Shown piece after piece: positions 9,990 through 18,258 of a DNA stretch of 64,000 nt (position 1 is the stretch's first letter; every line of letters begins with the position of its first letter). Position numbers and translations under genes: made by a program. The stretch is from positions 1 through 64,000 of the forward strand of contig JAFDYD010000006.1 in assembly GCA_018267615.1 (NCBI GenBank), in the 5' to 3' direction. The DNA is from Bacteroidota bacterium. Its GTDB lineage: Bacteria; Bacteroidota; Bacteroidia; Chitinophagales; Chitinophagaceae. The notes below the pieces were generated by a model. It was not told the DNA's origin. It searched no databases and was given only the letters and a program-made list of their open reading frames with translations.

Positions 9990-10592
9990 ATGACTATCGA
10001 CCGTATGGACAACGATATCTGGATGCATAAATTCAAAAATGGGGATGAATCGACATTGAAAGATGCGTTTGAATTTTATGGCGGCCCATTGTTTTTTTAC
10101 GCAAGAAATATTGTTGAAGATAAAGAAGAGGCAGAGGACATCGTTGCTGAATCTTTTATTAAACTATGGCGCCAGCGTGTAACTTTTGTTGAGCAAAAGA
10201 ATATAAAGGCATATTTATATGTGATTACAAAAAATGCATGCCTCAACTATCTCAAACATAAAAAAAGAAAAGCTTCATCGCATAAAGAGATCATGTACCT
10301 TGAAACAGAAGGACATGAGGAAGTGATGAATCGAATTCTTCATAGCGAGCTGGTAAAAATTGTATCCGATGAAATTGAAAAGTTACCGGAGCTCGCAAAA
10401 AAAATCTTCAAGCTGACCTTTGTAGAAGGACTAAAACCCGATGAAATAGCACTTCAGCTAAGCATGCCAACGCAGAATGTCCGGAATAACAAAAGCCGGG
10501 CACTTGAATTGTTGCGCAACTCACTTGCAAAAAAAGATTTTATGGTTAGCATGGTTTTACTGGAAATCGTTTGCATGGCAATTTCCCAGTAA
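9990..10592 (+). CDS. ECF RNA polymerase sigma-70 factor
   Basis: A 200-residue extracytoplasmic-function sigma factor of the Bacteroidota FecI-like type. Region 2 (about 25-90) has FYARNIVEDKEEAEDIVAES followed by FIKLWRQR. Region 4 (about 130-185) has LPELAKKIFKLTFVEGLKPD with a helix-turn-helix EIALQLSMPTQNVRNNKSRA. It is followed by a FecR-type anti-sigma gene and a SusC/SusD pair, the usual layout in which an outer-membrane transporter signals through FecR to the sigma factor. Confidence 0.93.
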   Translation: MTIDRMDNDIWMHKFKNGDESTLKDAFEFYGGPLFFYARNIVEDKEEAEDIVAESFIKLWRQRVTFVEQKNIKAYLYVITKNACLNYLKHKKRKASSHKEIMYLETEGHEEVMNRILHSELVKIVSDEIEKLPELAKKIFKLTFVEGLKPDEIALQLSMPTQNVRNNKSRALELLRNSLAKKDFMVSMVLLEIVCMAISQ

Positions 10593-10732
10593 AATTCCTT
10601 CTTTTACAAATTAACTTTCATTTGATGGGCGGAATCATTAATATGATGATATTGTTTGCCATCAAAAATATTTTTTTTGTCTTTGACCAGTTAAACGCCC
10701 CGCTCGGTTGTTTTATTTAAATAGACGAGGGG

Positions 10733-11965
10733 ATGATATTCAACATTAATAATTTAACCAAGCAGAAAATGTTTTTACCAGAAAACATCCACCGGATTGC
10801 TCCCCTTATTTTGAAATATTTGCGTGATGAACTGAATGATGAGGAAGAAGTTCGATTGAATGAATGGGCATCCGAATCAGAGAGAAATCGTGTGTTCCTG
10901 AGAAATATTTCGGAAGAAAAAATTTTAAAAATTGTCGCAGACTATAACGAACAAGCTATTTGGAACAAGATACAAAATCGGATCTCAAAACCTGTTGTCG
11001 CCGAGCCAGCAGTTGAATATCGCCGTCCTTTTTACAAGCGATATGCCGCAGCAGCAGGGATATTAATTGTCCTTGGTGGTGCTTCGTGGTTAATATGGAA
11101 CAATTCGCGCAAGCCGGAGCAAAAAAATATTGTTGTAAGTGTTTATAAAAATGATGTTGCTCCCGGAAGAAGCAAAGCGACATTAACTCTGGCGAATGGT
11201 TCTGTCGTTACACTGGATACAGCGGAACAGGGAAAAATCATCCAGGAGGGAGATGCAAAAATTTTAAAAACAGAAAATGGCCAGCTTGCTTATACCCTGG
11301 ATCCTTCAGTCATTTTGCGTAACAGGGAGATATTGTTCAATACAGTCGCTACACCTCGGGGAGGTCAATATCAGCTTTTATTGGCCGATGGCTCACGGGT
11401 ATGGTTAAACGCAGCATCTTCATTGAAATATCCCGTATATTTTACCGGGAAAGAGCGATCAGTTGAGTTAACCGGGGAGGCTTATTTTGAAGTTGCAAAA
11501 AATCCAAAAATGCCTTTCAAGGTTAAAGTGAATGGGATGGAAGTGCAAGTGCTCGGTACCCATTTCAATGTAATGGCGTATACTGATGAGCGTGAGATAA
11601 GGACTACATTGCTGGAAGGGTCAGTGAAAATAATCAAAGGGGATGAAAATAGTTTGTTGAAGCCCGGACAACAATCAGTGGTTGATGAAAATGGAAGCAT
11701 GAAGACAATTGATAACCAAAATCTCGACGAAGTAGTTTCCTGGCAAAAAGGGATATTTCAATTTACGAATAGTGATGTAAAAACAATTATGCGGCAGGCA
11801 GCGAGATGGTACGACGTGGATGTGAGTTATGAAGGAGATATCCCGGATCATTTTAATGCTACCATTCCAAGAAATGTTTCTGTGTCAAAACTTTTCGAGA
11901 TATTAGAACTAACAGGACATATACATTTTAAAATAGATGGAAAAAAAGTAATTGTGTTGCCATAA
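10733..11965 (+). CDS. FecR-type anti-sigma factor
   Basis: A 410-residue inner-membrane protein. The cytoplasmic sigma-binding part is residues 1-104. One transmembrane segment lies at about 105-122 (AAAAGILIVLGGASWLIW). The periplasmic FecR domain (about 205-300) includes ATPRGGQYQLLLADGSRVWL and NAASSLKYP, and a C-terminal DUF4974 domain spans about 335-408. The first ATG at 10733 follows a purine-rich GAGGGG. An in-frame ATG at 10769 (MFLPEN) is also possible. It should receive the signal from the STN domain of the SusC protein downstream. Confidence 0.92.
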   Translation: MIFNINNLTKQKMFLPENIHRIAPLILKYLRDELNDEEEVRLNEWASESERNRVFLRNISEEKILKIVADYNEQAIWNKIQNRISKPVVAEPAVEYRRPFYKRYAAAAGILIVLGGASWLIWNNSRKPEQKNIVVSVYKNDVAPGRSKATLTLANGSVVTLDTAEQGKIIQEGDAKILKTENGQLAYTLDPSVILRNREILFNTVATPRGGQYQLLLADGSRVWLNAASSLKYPVYFTGKERSVELTGEAYFEVAKNPKMPFKVKVNGMEVQVLGTHFNVMAYTDEREIRTTLLEGSVKIIKGDENSLLKPGQQSVVDENGSMKTIDNQNLDEVVSWQKGIFQFTNSDVKTIMRQAARWYDVDVSYEGDIPDHFNATIPRNVSVSKLFEILELTGHIHFKIDGKKVIVLP

Positions 11966-12103
11966 AAATTCCACCCTCCGAATTCTATAAATACGATTTT
12001 ACTATTTAGGACTCTGCCTTTCTCTTACTGAGAAAGGATCAAAAATTGCTTGCTTTTAGCATAAGATTTTTCTCATGTCTGATTTTTGATTTTTTGACTG
12101 GCA

Positions 12104-12140
12104 AAGGGAGCTGTTTCAACACTCCCTTATTTTAATTTTA
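12104..12140 (+). terminator. Possible terminator after the FecR gene
   Basis: AAGGGAG (12104-12110) pairs with CTCCCTT (12122-12128) and is followed by a run of ATTTTAATTTTA. It is 140 bp after the FecR stop. The tail is not pure T, so termination is uncertain. Confidence 0.45.
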
Positions 12141-12240
12141 TTATTGAAAAAATTTTCTAAAAAATTGTGCTTTATAAAATGTACAAAATAAAATCACCAG
12201 AATAAAGAAATGCCACTTGTAAAGTTTGATTAAAAGAAAA

Positions 12241-12265
12241 CCGGGAATGTTAGAGGCATTCCCGG
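12241..12265 (+). promoter_or_regulatory. Perfect hairpin in the SusC leader
   Basis: CCGGGAATG and CATTCCCGG form a perfect nine-base-pair stem around a seven-base loop, 70 bp before the SusC-type start codon. No T-run follows, so it is not a standard terminator. It may be an operator or an mRNA leader structure controlling susC/susD. Confidence 0.45.
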
Positions 12266-12335
12266 AGAGTATTTGGATTAACATATACCATCGTTGCGCG
12301 AAAGTCTATTATTAAACCCAAAACCAACCAAAATT

Positions 12336-15300
12336 ATGGATTTAATGGTTCTTCGCAAAGCATTGCCCAAGCGAAGCTTTGCAATCCAAACACTGCGGAC
12401 TATGAAGATAATTGCCGTTTTATTATTCGCGTTTTGTATGCATGTGCATGCTACAGGTTATTCGCAAACGGTAACGCTCCAATTAAAAAACGTGCCGCTG
12501 ACTACCATATTTGCAGAAATAAAAAATCAAACTGGTTACAGTTTTGTTTATACACGTGAAGATTTACAAAAAGCAAAAAATGTGGATATTGATGTTACGC
12601 ATTCCTCTATCGAAGAAGCGTTGGGAATTTGTTTTGTGAATCAACCACTGACATACACGATTCTTGAAAAGATGGTTGTGATAAAACAAAAATCTGTATC
12701 ATCAGGTATTTCTGATGTTCCACCAGTAGAAATAAAAGGAAGAATTACGAATCCGCAGGGAGAGCCGTTAGCCAATGCAAACGTAATAATCAAAAGAACA
12801 AAGCGCGGGACACAAACCAATGTGAATGGCGAGTTTGTTTTGCGGACTGCAACGCAGGATGATATAATCACGGTTAGCTTTACCGGGTACAAGTCGCAAT
12901 CGGTAAAAATTGGTGATAATAATAGTATAAATCTCGTCATGCAGATTGCAACCGATGAACTGGATAAGATAGTCGTGCAGGCTTATGGAACAACTACGCA
13001 GCGATTTAGCACTGGAAATATTTCAACTGTAACTGCAAAAGAAATAGAAAGACAGCCGGTGATGAATCCCATCCTAGCACTTGAAGGCCGTGTACCCGGT
13101 TTGGTAGTTACTACCACAAGTGGATACGCCAGTGCACCAATTAAAGTTGAAATACGGGGAAGAAGTTCTATTAATCCTAACCTACCTTCCGAACCATTAT
13201 ACATTATAGATGGTGTTCCGTTGACAATATTGGAATCACCAAGTCTTGGTGGCAATTATGAAACAGGGTCACTTGGTGTAACGCAAAATGGTTTTACAGG
13301 ACCTGCCGGTGGTCAAAGCCCACTTTTTAGTCTAAATCCTTCAGAAATCGAAAGTATTACCGTTTTAAAAGATGCTGATGCGACCGCAATTTATGGTTCT
13401 CGTGGCTCTAATGGTGTTATCGTTATTACAACAAAAAAAGGACAGCCCGGCAGAACAAAATTTGAACTGAGTGCTTACACTGGTATAAGTAAAGTAACTA
13501 AACATCATTCACTTTTAAATACACAACAGTACTTATCAATGCGAAGAGAAGCATTTAGAAATGATGGTATTATTCCTGATATTGGAAATGCTTATGATCT
13601 GGTGAAATGGGATACTACCAGGTATACAGACTATCAAAAAGAATTATGGGGTGGAACAGGTAAAGATCTGGATTTGCATGCAACCATTTCGGGAGGCGAT
13701 AAGTTGACCAATTTTCGAGTGGCGGGGGATTATCATCGAGAAACAGGTATTATGAACTACACAGGTGCAGATCAACGCGGAGCGATTCAATTAAATCTTA
13801 CACACAAAAGTTCAAACCAGCATTTTAGGGTTTCTTTTACAAACAACTATTCCTATTCGCAATCTGATTACATAAATTTATCTCCTACTGTGTTGATTGC
13901 TCCTAATTCCCCAGCCTTTTTAGATGCACAAGGCAAGCTAAATTGGAAAGATTGGCTACCCACTACTGATGTTTCTTATTTTAGCGTCATTTTTTCTCCA
14001 TATACGGCAAAGAGCAATTTCCTCAATAGCGCGTTAACGCTTAATTACGAAATTTTCAAGGGATTGAATCTTTCCACAGATTTGGGATACTCAACAATTC
14101 ATAATTCTCAAATACAGATATACCCCATAATATCTAAAAACCCCCTCGATAATCCTACGGGCAGTTCCGTATTCGGCAATAATAATAACAGCAACGCGAT
14201 TGTAGAACCCAAATTAGAATATAATGGATTGCTTGGGAAGGGCAAATTAAATGTTTTGGTAGCTGGCTCTGGTCAATCCAGTTCAATGGATGGGAATACT
14301 ATTTTTGGAGACGGTTACGTGAACGACAATTTGCTTAGATCTGTGGCAAATGCGCCGATTAAAGGAGCAAGTGATATTAGCATAAAATATAAATATGCAG
14401 CTTTTTTTGGACGTATTAATTACAATTGGGAAAATAAATACATTCTTAATTTGTCTGCGCGCAGGGATGGCTCATCCCGATTTGGACCCGGCAAGCAATA
14501 TGGAAATTTTTGGGCAATAGGCGGTGCATGGATATTTACTGAAGAATCCTTGATAAAAAATCATTTTAGTTTTTTAAGCTTTGGAAAATTGCGGGGTAGC
14601 TATGGTTTAACTGGAAGTGACCGGATTGGGGACTATAACTTCCTTACTCATTGGACAGGCGCCACACTACCTTATCAGGGACAATCTGCCTATACACCTT
14701 TAATACATGCCAATCCGGATTTGCAGTGGGAAGTAAACAGAAAACTTGAGGTAGCATTAAACCTTGGTTTTTTTAAGGACAGACTTAGTATTGAAGTTTC
14801 CTGGTACCGAAATCGTAGTGGTGATCAGTTGCTGGACTATAGGTTGCCTATTATAACCGGTTTTAATACTGTAGCTGCCAACCTCCCTGCTGAAGTGCAG
14901 AACAGTGGTTGGGAAATTTCATTCGGCGGAAAACTGTTCGATCAAAAAAATTTTAGTTGGTCAATGAGGTTTAATGTTGGCTTTAATAAAAATAAATTAT
15001 TATCCTATCCAAATCTGGATCAGTCGCCATATTTTGGACAATTTATTATTGGTCAACCCTTGAACATTAGTAGAGTATTGCACTTGACAGGTGTAGATCC
15101 GAAAACTGGAAAGTACACTTATGAAGACAAAAACAAAGACGGTATCATTAACCCTTATGATTATACTGGTACTACGGGTGATCTATTCATTCAGGATCGG
15201 AGCGTTAGATCTGATGGAGGTTTTGCCACGGAAGTTCGATACAAAAACCTACAATTGAGTTTGTTCTTTCATTTCAAGCAGCAATTACGACCCAGTGCAA

Positions 15301-15674
15301 TATTCAATAGTACACCTGGAGGATTATATAATCAGTCTTCACAGGTTTTGAATCGTTGGCAAAAACCGGGAGACCATGCAAAGTTTGCCCGTTTCACAAC
15401 GCAGCCGGAGGATAGTGATTCATTTCTTTTTCTTTCAGACGGGATATTTTCTGATGCTTCGTTCATTCGGTTGCAGAATCTTTCTTTAACTTATGAGCTG
15501 CCGCTTGCGTGGGCCAAACGAGCCGGTATGCAGAATGCAAATATATATTTCCATGGTCAGAATTTATTTGTGCTGAGCAAATATAATGGGATTGATCCTG
15601 GACAGGAGGGACTAAGTTTGGGCGCGATACCACCAGCAAAAATGTTTACGTTCGGCATTCAATTTAATTTTTAA
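12336..15674 (+). CDS. SusC/RagA-family TonB-dependent outer-membrane transporter with STN domain
   Basis: A 1112-residue outer-membrane receptor. After an N-terminal signal sequence come an STN signalling domain (about residues 50-105, VPLTTIFAEIKNQTGYSFVY), a carboxypeptidase-like beta domain (about 133-210), a TonB plug (about 225-345, with the SusC signature YIIDGVPL and ITVLKDADATAIYGSRGSNG) and a C-terminal barrel ending in FGIQFNF. The STN domain is present in receptors that signal to FecR, which fits the sigma/FecR pair upstream. I chose the ATG at 12336 (MDLMVLRK). The reading frame extends to a TTG at 12294, which is less likely. The substrate is unknown, probably a glycan or peptide. 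Confidence 0.95.
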   Translation: MDLMVLRKALPKRSFAIQTLRTMKIIAVLLFAFCMHVHATGYSQTVTLQLKNVPLTTIFAEIKNQTGYSFVYTREDLQKAKNVDIDVTHSSIEEALGICFVNQPLTYTILEKMVVIKQKSVSSGISDVPPVEIKGRITNPQGEPLANANVIIKRTKRGTQTNVNGEFVLRTATQDDIITVSFTGYKSQSVKIGDNNSINLVMQIATDELDKIVVQAYGTTTQRFSTGNISTVTAKEIERQPVMNPILALEGRVPGLVVTTTSGYASAPIKVEIRGRSSINPNLPSEPLYIIDGVPLTILESPSLGGNYETGSLGVTQNGFTGPAGGQSPLFSLNPSEIESITVLKDADATAIYGSRGSNGVIVITTKKGQPGRTKFELSAYTGISKVTKHHSLLNTQQYLSMRREAFRNDGIIPDIGNAYDLVKWDTTRYTDYQKELWGGTGKDLDLHATISGGDKLTNFRVAGDYHRETGIMNYTGADQRGAIQLNLTHKSSNQHFRVSFTNNYSYSQSDYINLSPTVLIAPNSPAFLDAQGKLNWKDWLPTTDVSYFSVIFSPYTAKSNFLNSALTLNYEIFKGLNLSTDLGYSTIHNSQIQIYPIISKNPLDNPTGSSVFGNNNNSNAIVEPKLEYNGLLGKGKLNVLVAGSGQSSSMDGNTIFGDGYVNDNLLRSVANAPIKGASDISIKYKYAAFFGRINYNWENKYILNLSARRDGSSRFGPGKQYGNFWAIGGAWIFTEESLIKNHFSFLSFGKLRGSYGLTGSDRIGDYNFLTHWTGATLPYQGQSAYTPLIHANPDLQWEVNRKLEVALNLGFFKDRLSIEVSWYRNRSGDQLLDYRLPIITGFNTVAANLPAEVQNSGWEISFGGKLFDQKNFSWSMRFNVGFNKNKLLSYPNLDQSPYFGQFIIGQPLNISRVLHLTGVDPKTGKYTYEDKNKDGIINPYDYTGTTGDLFIQDRSVRSDGGFATEVRYKNLQLSLFFHFKQQLRPSAIFNSTPGGLYNQSSQVLNRWQKPGDHAKFARFTTQPEDSDSFLFLSDGIFSDASFIRLQNLSLTYELPLAWAKRAGMQNANIYFHGQNLFVLSKYNGIDPGQEGLSLGAIPPAKMFTFGIQFNF

Positions 15675-15693
15675 TTTATCAACAGATTATATT

Positions 15694-17157
15694 ATGTCTA
15701 TAATAGGGTTAAATAAAATCTGCCAAAAAATTAGCTTAGGCAATTGTGGAATAGCCAGCATATTTTTTTTGATAGTTATACAAAGTTCATGCAAAAAAGC
15801 GGTGGAAATTCCACCTCCAGCTCTTACGATAACTACCCAAGAAGCATTTCAGGATAGTACCAATGCCACTTCGGCCATATATGGACTATATTCCGCTATG
15901 ATCAACACGGGGGGAGAGGTTAGCTTTGGAGCTGGCGCGTTTACAGTATATTGTGGCTCCTCTGCGGATGAATTGTTACCTCTTTTAGGTGCGGATCCTT
16001 TTTCTTCAAATACATTGTCGCCAAGTAGGGGAGTGGTAGAACCTTTTTTTTGGGACGCACCTTACACATACATATATCAGGCTAATGCGATTATAGAAGG
16101 GGTACAAGCTTCCAAGGGAATATCAGAAACTGCCAAAAATCATTTTATTGCTGAAGCAAAATTTTTTAGGGCCTTTTTTTATTTTTATCTCGTGAATCTT
16201 TTTGGAGATGTTCCAATGATTACCTCAACCGATTATAAATTAAATGCGTTAGCTTCTAGAACAAATAAAGAAAAGATATACGAATTTATTCTGAATGATT
16301 TAATATCCGCTCAAAACATTTTACCTGAGGACTATTCTTATTCGCCCGGGGAGAGAACTAGGGCAAATAAATGGGCTGCCACAGCTTTACTTGCCCGAGT
16401 TTATTTGTATACGGGAGATTGGATCAATGCCGAAAAGCAAGCAAGTGCCATTATTAACCAGTCAGCGCTATTCTACCTTGCTTCCGATTTGAAGGACGTA
16501 TTTTCCAATTCTAGTCCAGAGGCGATTCTTCAATGGCAACTCAATTCAAATATAAATAACGGACTATACAATGCAACTCCTGAGGGTATGTTCCTAATTC
16601 CTTATGATTCTACATCTCCTCCAAATTATTATTTGAATGACCAATTGTTGCAAGCATTTGAAGCAGATGATCAACGAAAAGTTCAATGGATCACTAGTAC
16701 AAATTATTCAGGCACTATTTATTATGTTCCGTACAAATACAAAATAGGCCCTGCACAAAGACAAGCTGGCGCTGCGATTACAGAATATTATATGGTTTTC
16801 AGACTGGCCGAGCAGTACCTGATCAGAGCGGAATCTTTTGCCATGCAAAATGATTTTCAGGATGCTGCAGCCGATATTAATCAAATTCGCTCGCGAGCAG
16901 GGCTTTTAAGTACAACGGCCACTAGTGGGCCAGAGCTTTTGACGGCCATCGCTCAAGAAAGGAGAATTGAACTATTTGCTGAATGGGGCCATCGCTGGTT
17001 GGATCTTAAAAGGATGGGCACTATTGACCAAGTTATGTCTATAGCAACTCCATTGAAAGGAGGTGGTAATGAGTGGCAATCTTTTCAGCAATTATACCCA
17101 ATTCCACAAACTGAGCGGAATGCTGATCCCAACCTGACACAAAATCCGGGTTATTGA
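15694..17157 (+). CDS. SusD/RagB-family nutrient-binding lipoprotein
   Basis: A 487-residue outer-membrane lipoprotein that caps the SusC channel and captures substrate. The signal peptide ends at a lipobox (VIQSSC, lipidated Cys33). The SusD fold shows in the TPR-like helices (AIIEGVQASKGI..., FIAEAKFFRAFFYFYLVNLF) and the C-terminal signature ERRIELFAEWGHRWLDLKRM, with the usual end ...YPIPQTERNADPNLTQNPGY. It starts 19 bp after the SusC stop and is certainly co-transcribed. Confidence 0.95.
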   Translation: MSIIGLNKICQKISLGNCGIASIFFLIVIQSSCKKAVEIPPPALTITTQEAFQDSTNATSAIYGLYSAMINTGGEVSFGAGAFTVYCGSSADELLPLLGADPFSSNTLSPSRGVVEPFFWDAPYTYIYQANAIIEGVQASKGISETAKNHFIAEAKFFRAFFYFYLVNLFGDVPMITSTDYKLNALASRTNKEKIYEFILNDLISAQNILPEDYSYSPGERTRANKWAATALLARVYLYTGDWINAEKQASAIINQSALFYLASDLKDVFSNSSPEAILQWQLNSNINNGLYNATPEGMFLIPYDSTSPPNYYLNDQLLQAFEADDQRKVQWITSTNYSGTIYYVPYKYKIGPAQRQAGAAITEYYMVFRLAEQYLIRAESFAMQNDFQDAAADINQIRSRAGLLSTTATSGPELLTAIAQERRIELFAEWGHRWLDLKRMGTIDQVMSIATPLKGGGNEWQSFQQLYPIPQTERNADPNLTQNPGY

Positions 17158-17268
17158 AAAACTTTTGAACCGAATCTTCCATTTATTGAAGAATCAGTAT
17201 CCAGAAATTATGCGGTTTCATATTATAAACTGCGAATAATCCGACCTTCTTTATGACGACTAATATTA

Positions 17269-17553
17269 TTAAGGGTGAAAATGAACTGCTTTGGCTGGTG
17301 AACAGGCTGCGTCGGAAAATAGACTAATAATTCCAAAGTTGACTGTCCTGATCGTTGCTTGCGCTAATCCAATCGCACCTGAGGTAAATCTGAAAGTGTT
17401 GGAGGAACTAGTAATCATTGTACAAACATTAGCGGCATTTTTATAGTAAAGACCAGGTACGTTTGCAAACTTTGTACTAGCTCTACCTGCAACTACACCA
17501 GCAGCTGTCAATACGAGAGCACTAACTCCAATTAGTATTTTTGAATTTAACAT
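17269..17553 (-). CDS. Small exported peptide 1, paralogue of peptide 2
   Basis: A 94-residue protein. Residues 5-23 are hydrophobic (KILIGVSALVLTAAGVVAG) and look like a signal peptide or membrane anchor. The mature part is rich in Ser/Thr and has two cysteines (C44 in NVCTMITSS and C84 in SDAACS). It is about 84% identical to peptide 2 over the first 49 residues and about 60% overall, counting by eye, with one small gap. Its leader region also matches that of peptide 2. It lies just downstream of a terminator and so has its own promoter. It could be the substrate of the LanKC-type enzyme encoded upstream, but the family is not one I can name and a different exported role is possible. Confidence 0.65.
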   Translation of the reverse strand: MLNSKILIGVSALVLTAAGVVAGRASTKFANVPGLYYKNAANVCTMITSSSNTFRFTSGAIGLAQATIRTVNFGIISLFSDAACSPAKAVHFHP

Positions 17554-17639
17554 AAAAAATGATTTCTAGATTATTTGTTCTAAATAAAAGTTCTCGACTT
17601 GTTTGGTTTTGACGGATTCTCTACTTATTTCGAAAATGA

Positions 17640-17684
17640 AAAAAAAGAAATAAGCGCTGCTTACGGAGATGAAAGCAGCGCTTG
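17640..17684 (-). terminator. Intrinsic terminator between the two small peptide genes
   Basis: AAGCGCTGCTT (17652-17662) and AAGCAGCGCTT (17673-17683) form a perfect 11-base-pair stem with a 10-base loop. On the minus strand it is followed by A and a T-rich run (TTTCTTTTTT). It would end transcripts carrying peptide 2. Confidence 0.8.
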
Positions 17685-17766
17685 CGTTCTGCTATGATGA
17701 AGAAAAAGTATTGCCAAGCTTTATCAAACAAACCCTAAATTTCAAAACTGTTTCCTCAATCAATTT

Positions 17767-18051
17767 TTAAAATTTAAAATGAACTGCTTTAGTTGCTGAA
17801 CAAGCAGCATCTGAAAATAAAGCAATATTTCCTATGCCACCGGATGTCTTAATTGTTGCTTGTGTTCCAGCACCACCGGTAGTAAGTTTTGCAGTGCTTA
17901 ATGCACTAGTAATCATCGTACAAACATTGCTCACATTTTTGTAATAAAGACCAGGTGCATTTGCAAATTTAGTACTTGCTCTGCCTGCAAATACGCCAGC
18001 AGCTGTCAATACTAAAGCGCCAGCTCCCATTAGAATTTTTGAATTTGACAT
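17767..18051 (-). CDS. Small exported peptide 2, paralogue of peptide 1
   Basis: A 94-residue protein with the same plan as peptide 1: signal-peptide-like N-terminus (residues 5-23), conserved GRASTKFAN and PGLYYKN, two cysteines (C44, C84) and a Ser/Thr/Gly-rich middle (ALSTAKLTTGGAGTQATIKT). The two copies differ mainly in this middle segment, which is where a modified core peptide would be expected to vary. The gene is the first small gene downstream of the LanKC-type synthetase, 207 bp away, and is closed by its own terminator. Whether it is modified is unproven. Confidence 0.65.
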   Translation of the reverse strand: MSNSKILMGAGALVLTAAGVFAGRASTKFANAPGLYYKNVSNVCTMITSALSTAKLTTGGAGTQATIKTSGGIGNIALFSDAACSATKAVHFKF

Positions 18052-18258
18052 AAAAATGGTTTTAAATTACCTACTCTAATAAAGGTTTTCGGTTTCCCCT
18101 TTATCCATCATAAATTATAACGGTGATGGATGTCCGCCGCCTGTCTTCTGTAATTTTCTTTGAAGACAGTTTTGTTGCAACAAAAAGTTTTATAAATCCA
18201 ATAAATTATTTCTGCTTTATAATTTCGATTTTTTTTAAGACTAAAAATGAGTTCTCAA

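Larger units (their letters stand above)
11966..12335. other. Intergenic region between fecR-like and susC-like genes
   Basis: 370 bp without coding potential. It holds a possible terminator (12104-12140) and a perfect hairpin 70 bp before the SusC start (12241-12265), both listed separately. An eight-base-pair hairpin CCTTTCTC/GAGAAAGG lies at 12017-12037. Confidence 0.5.
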
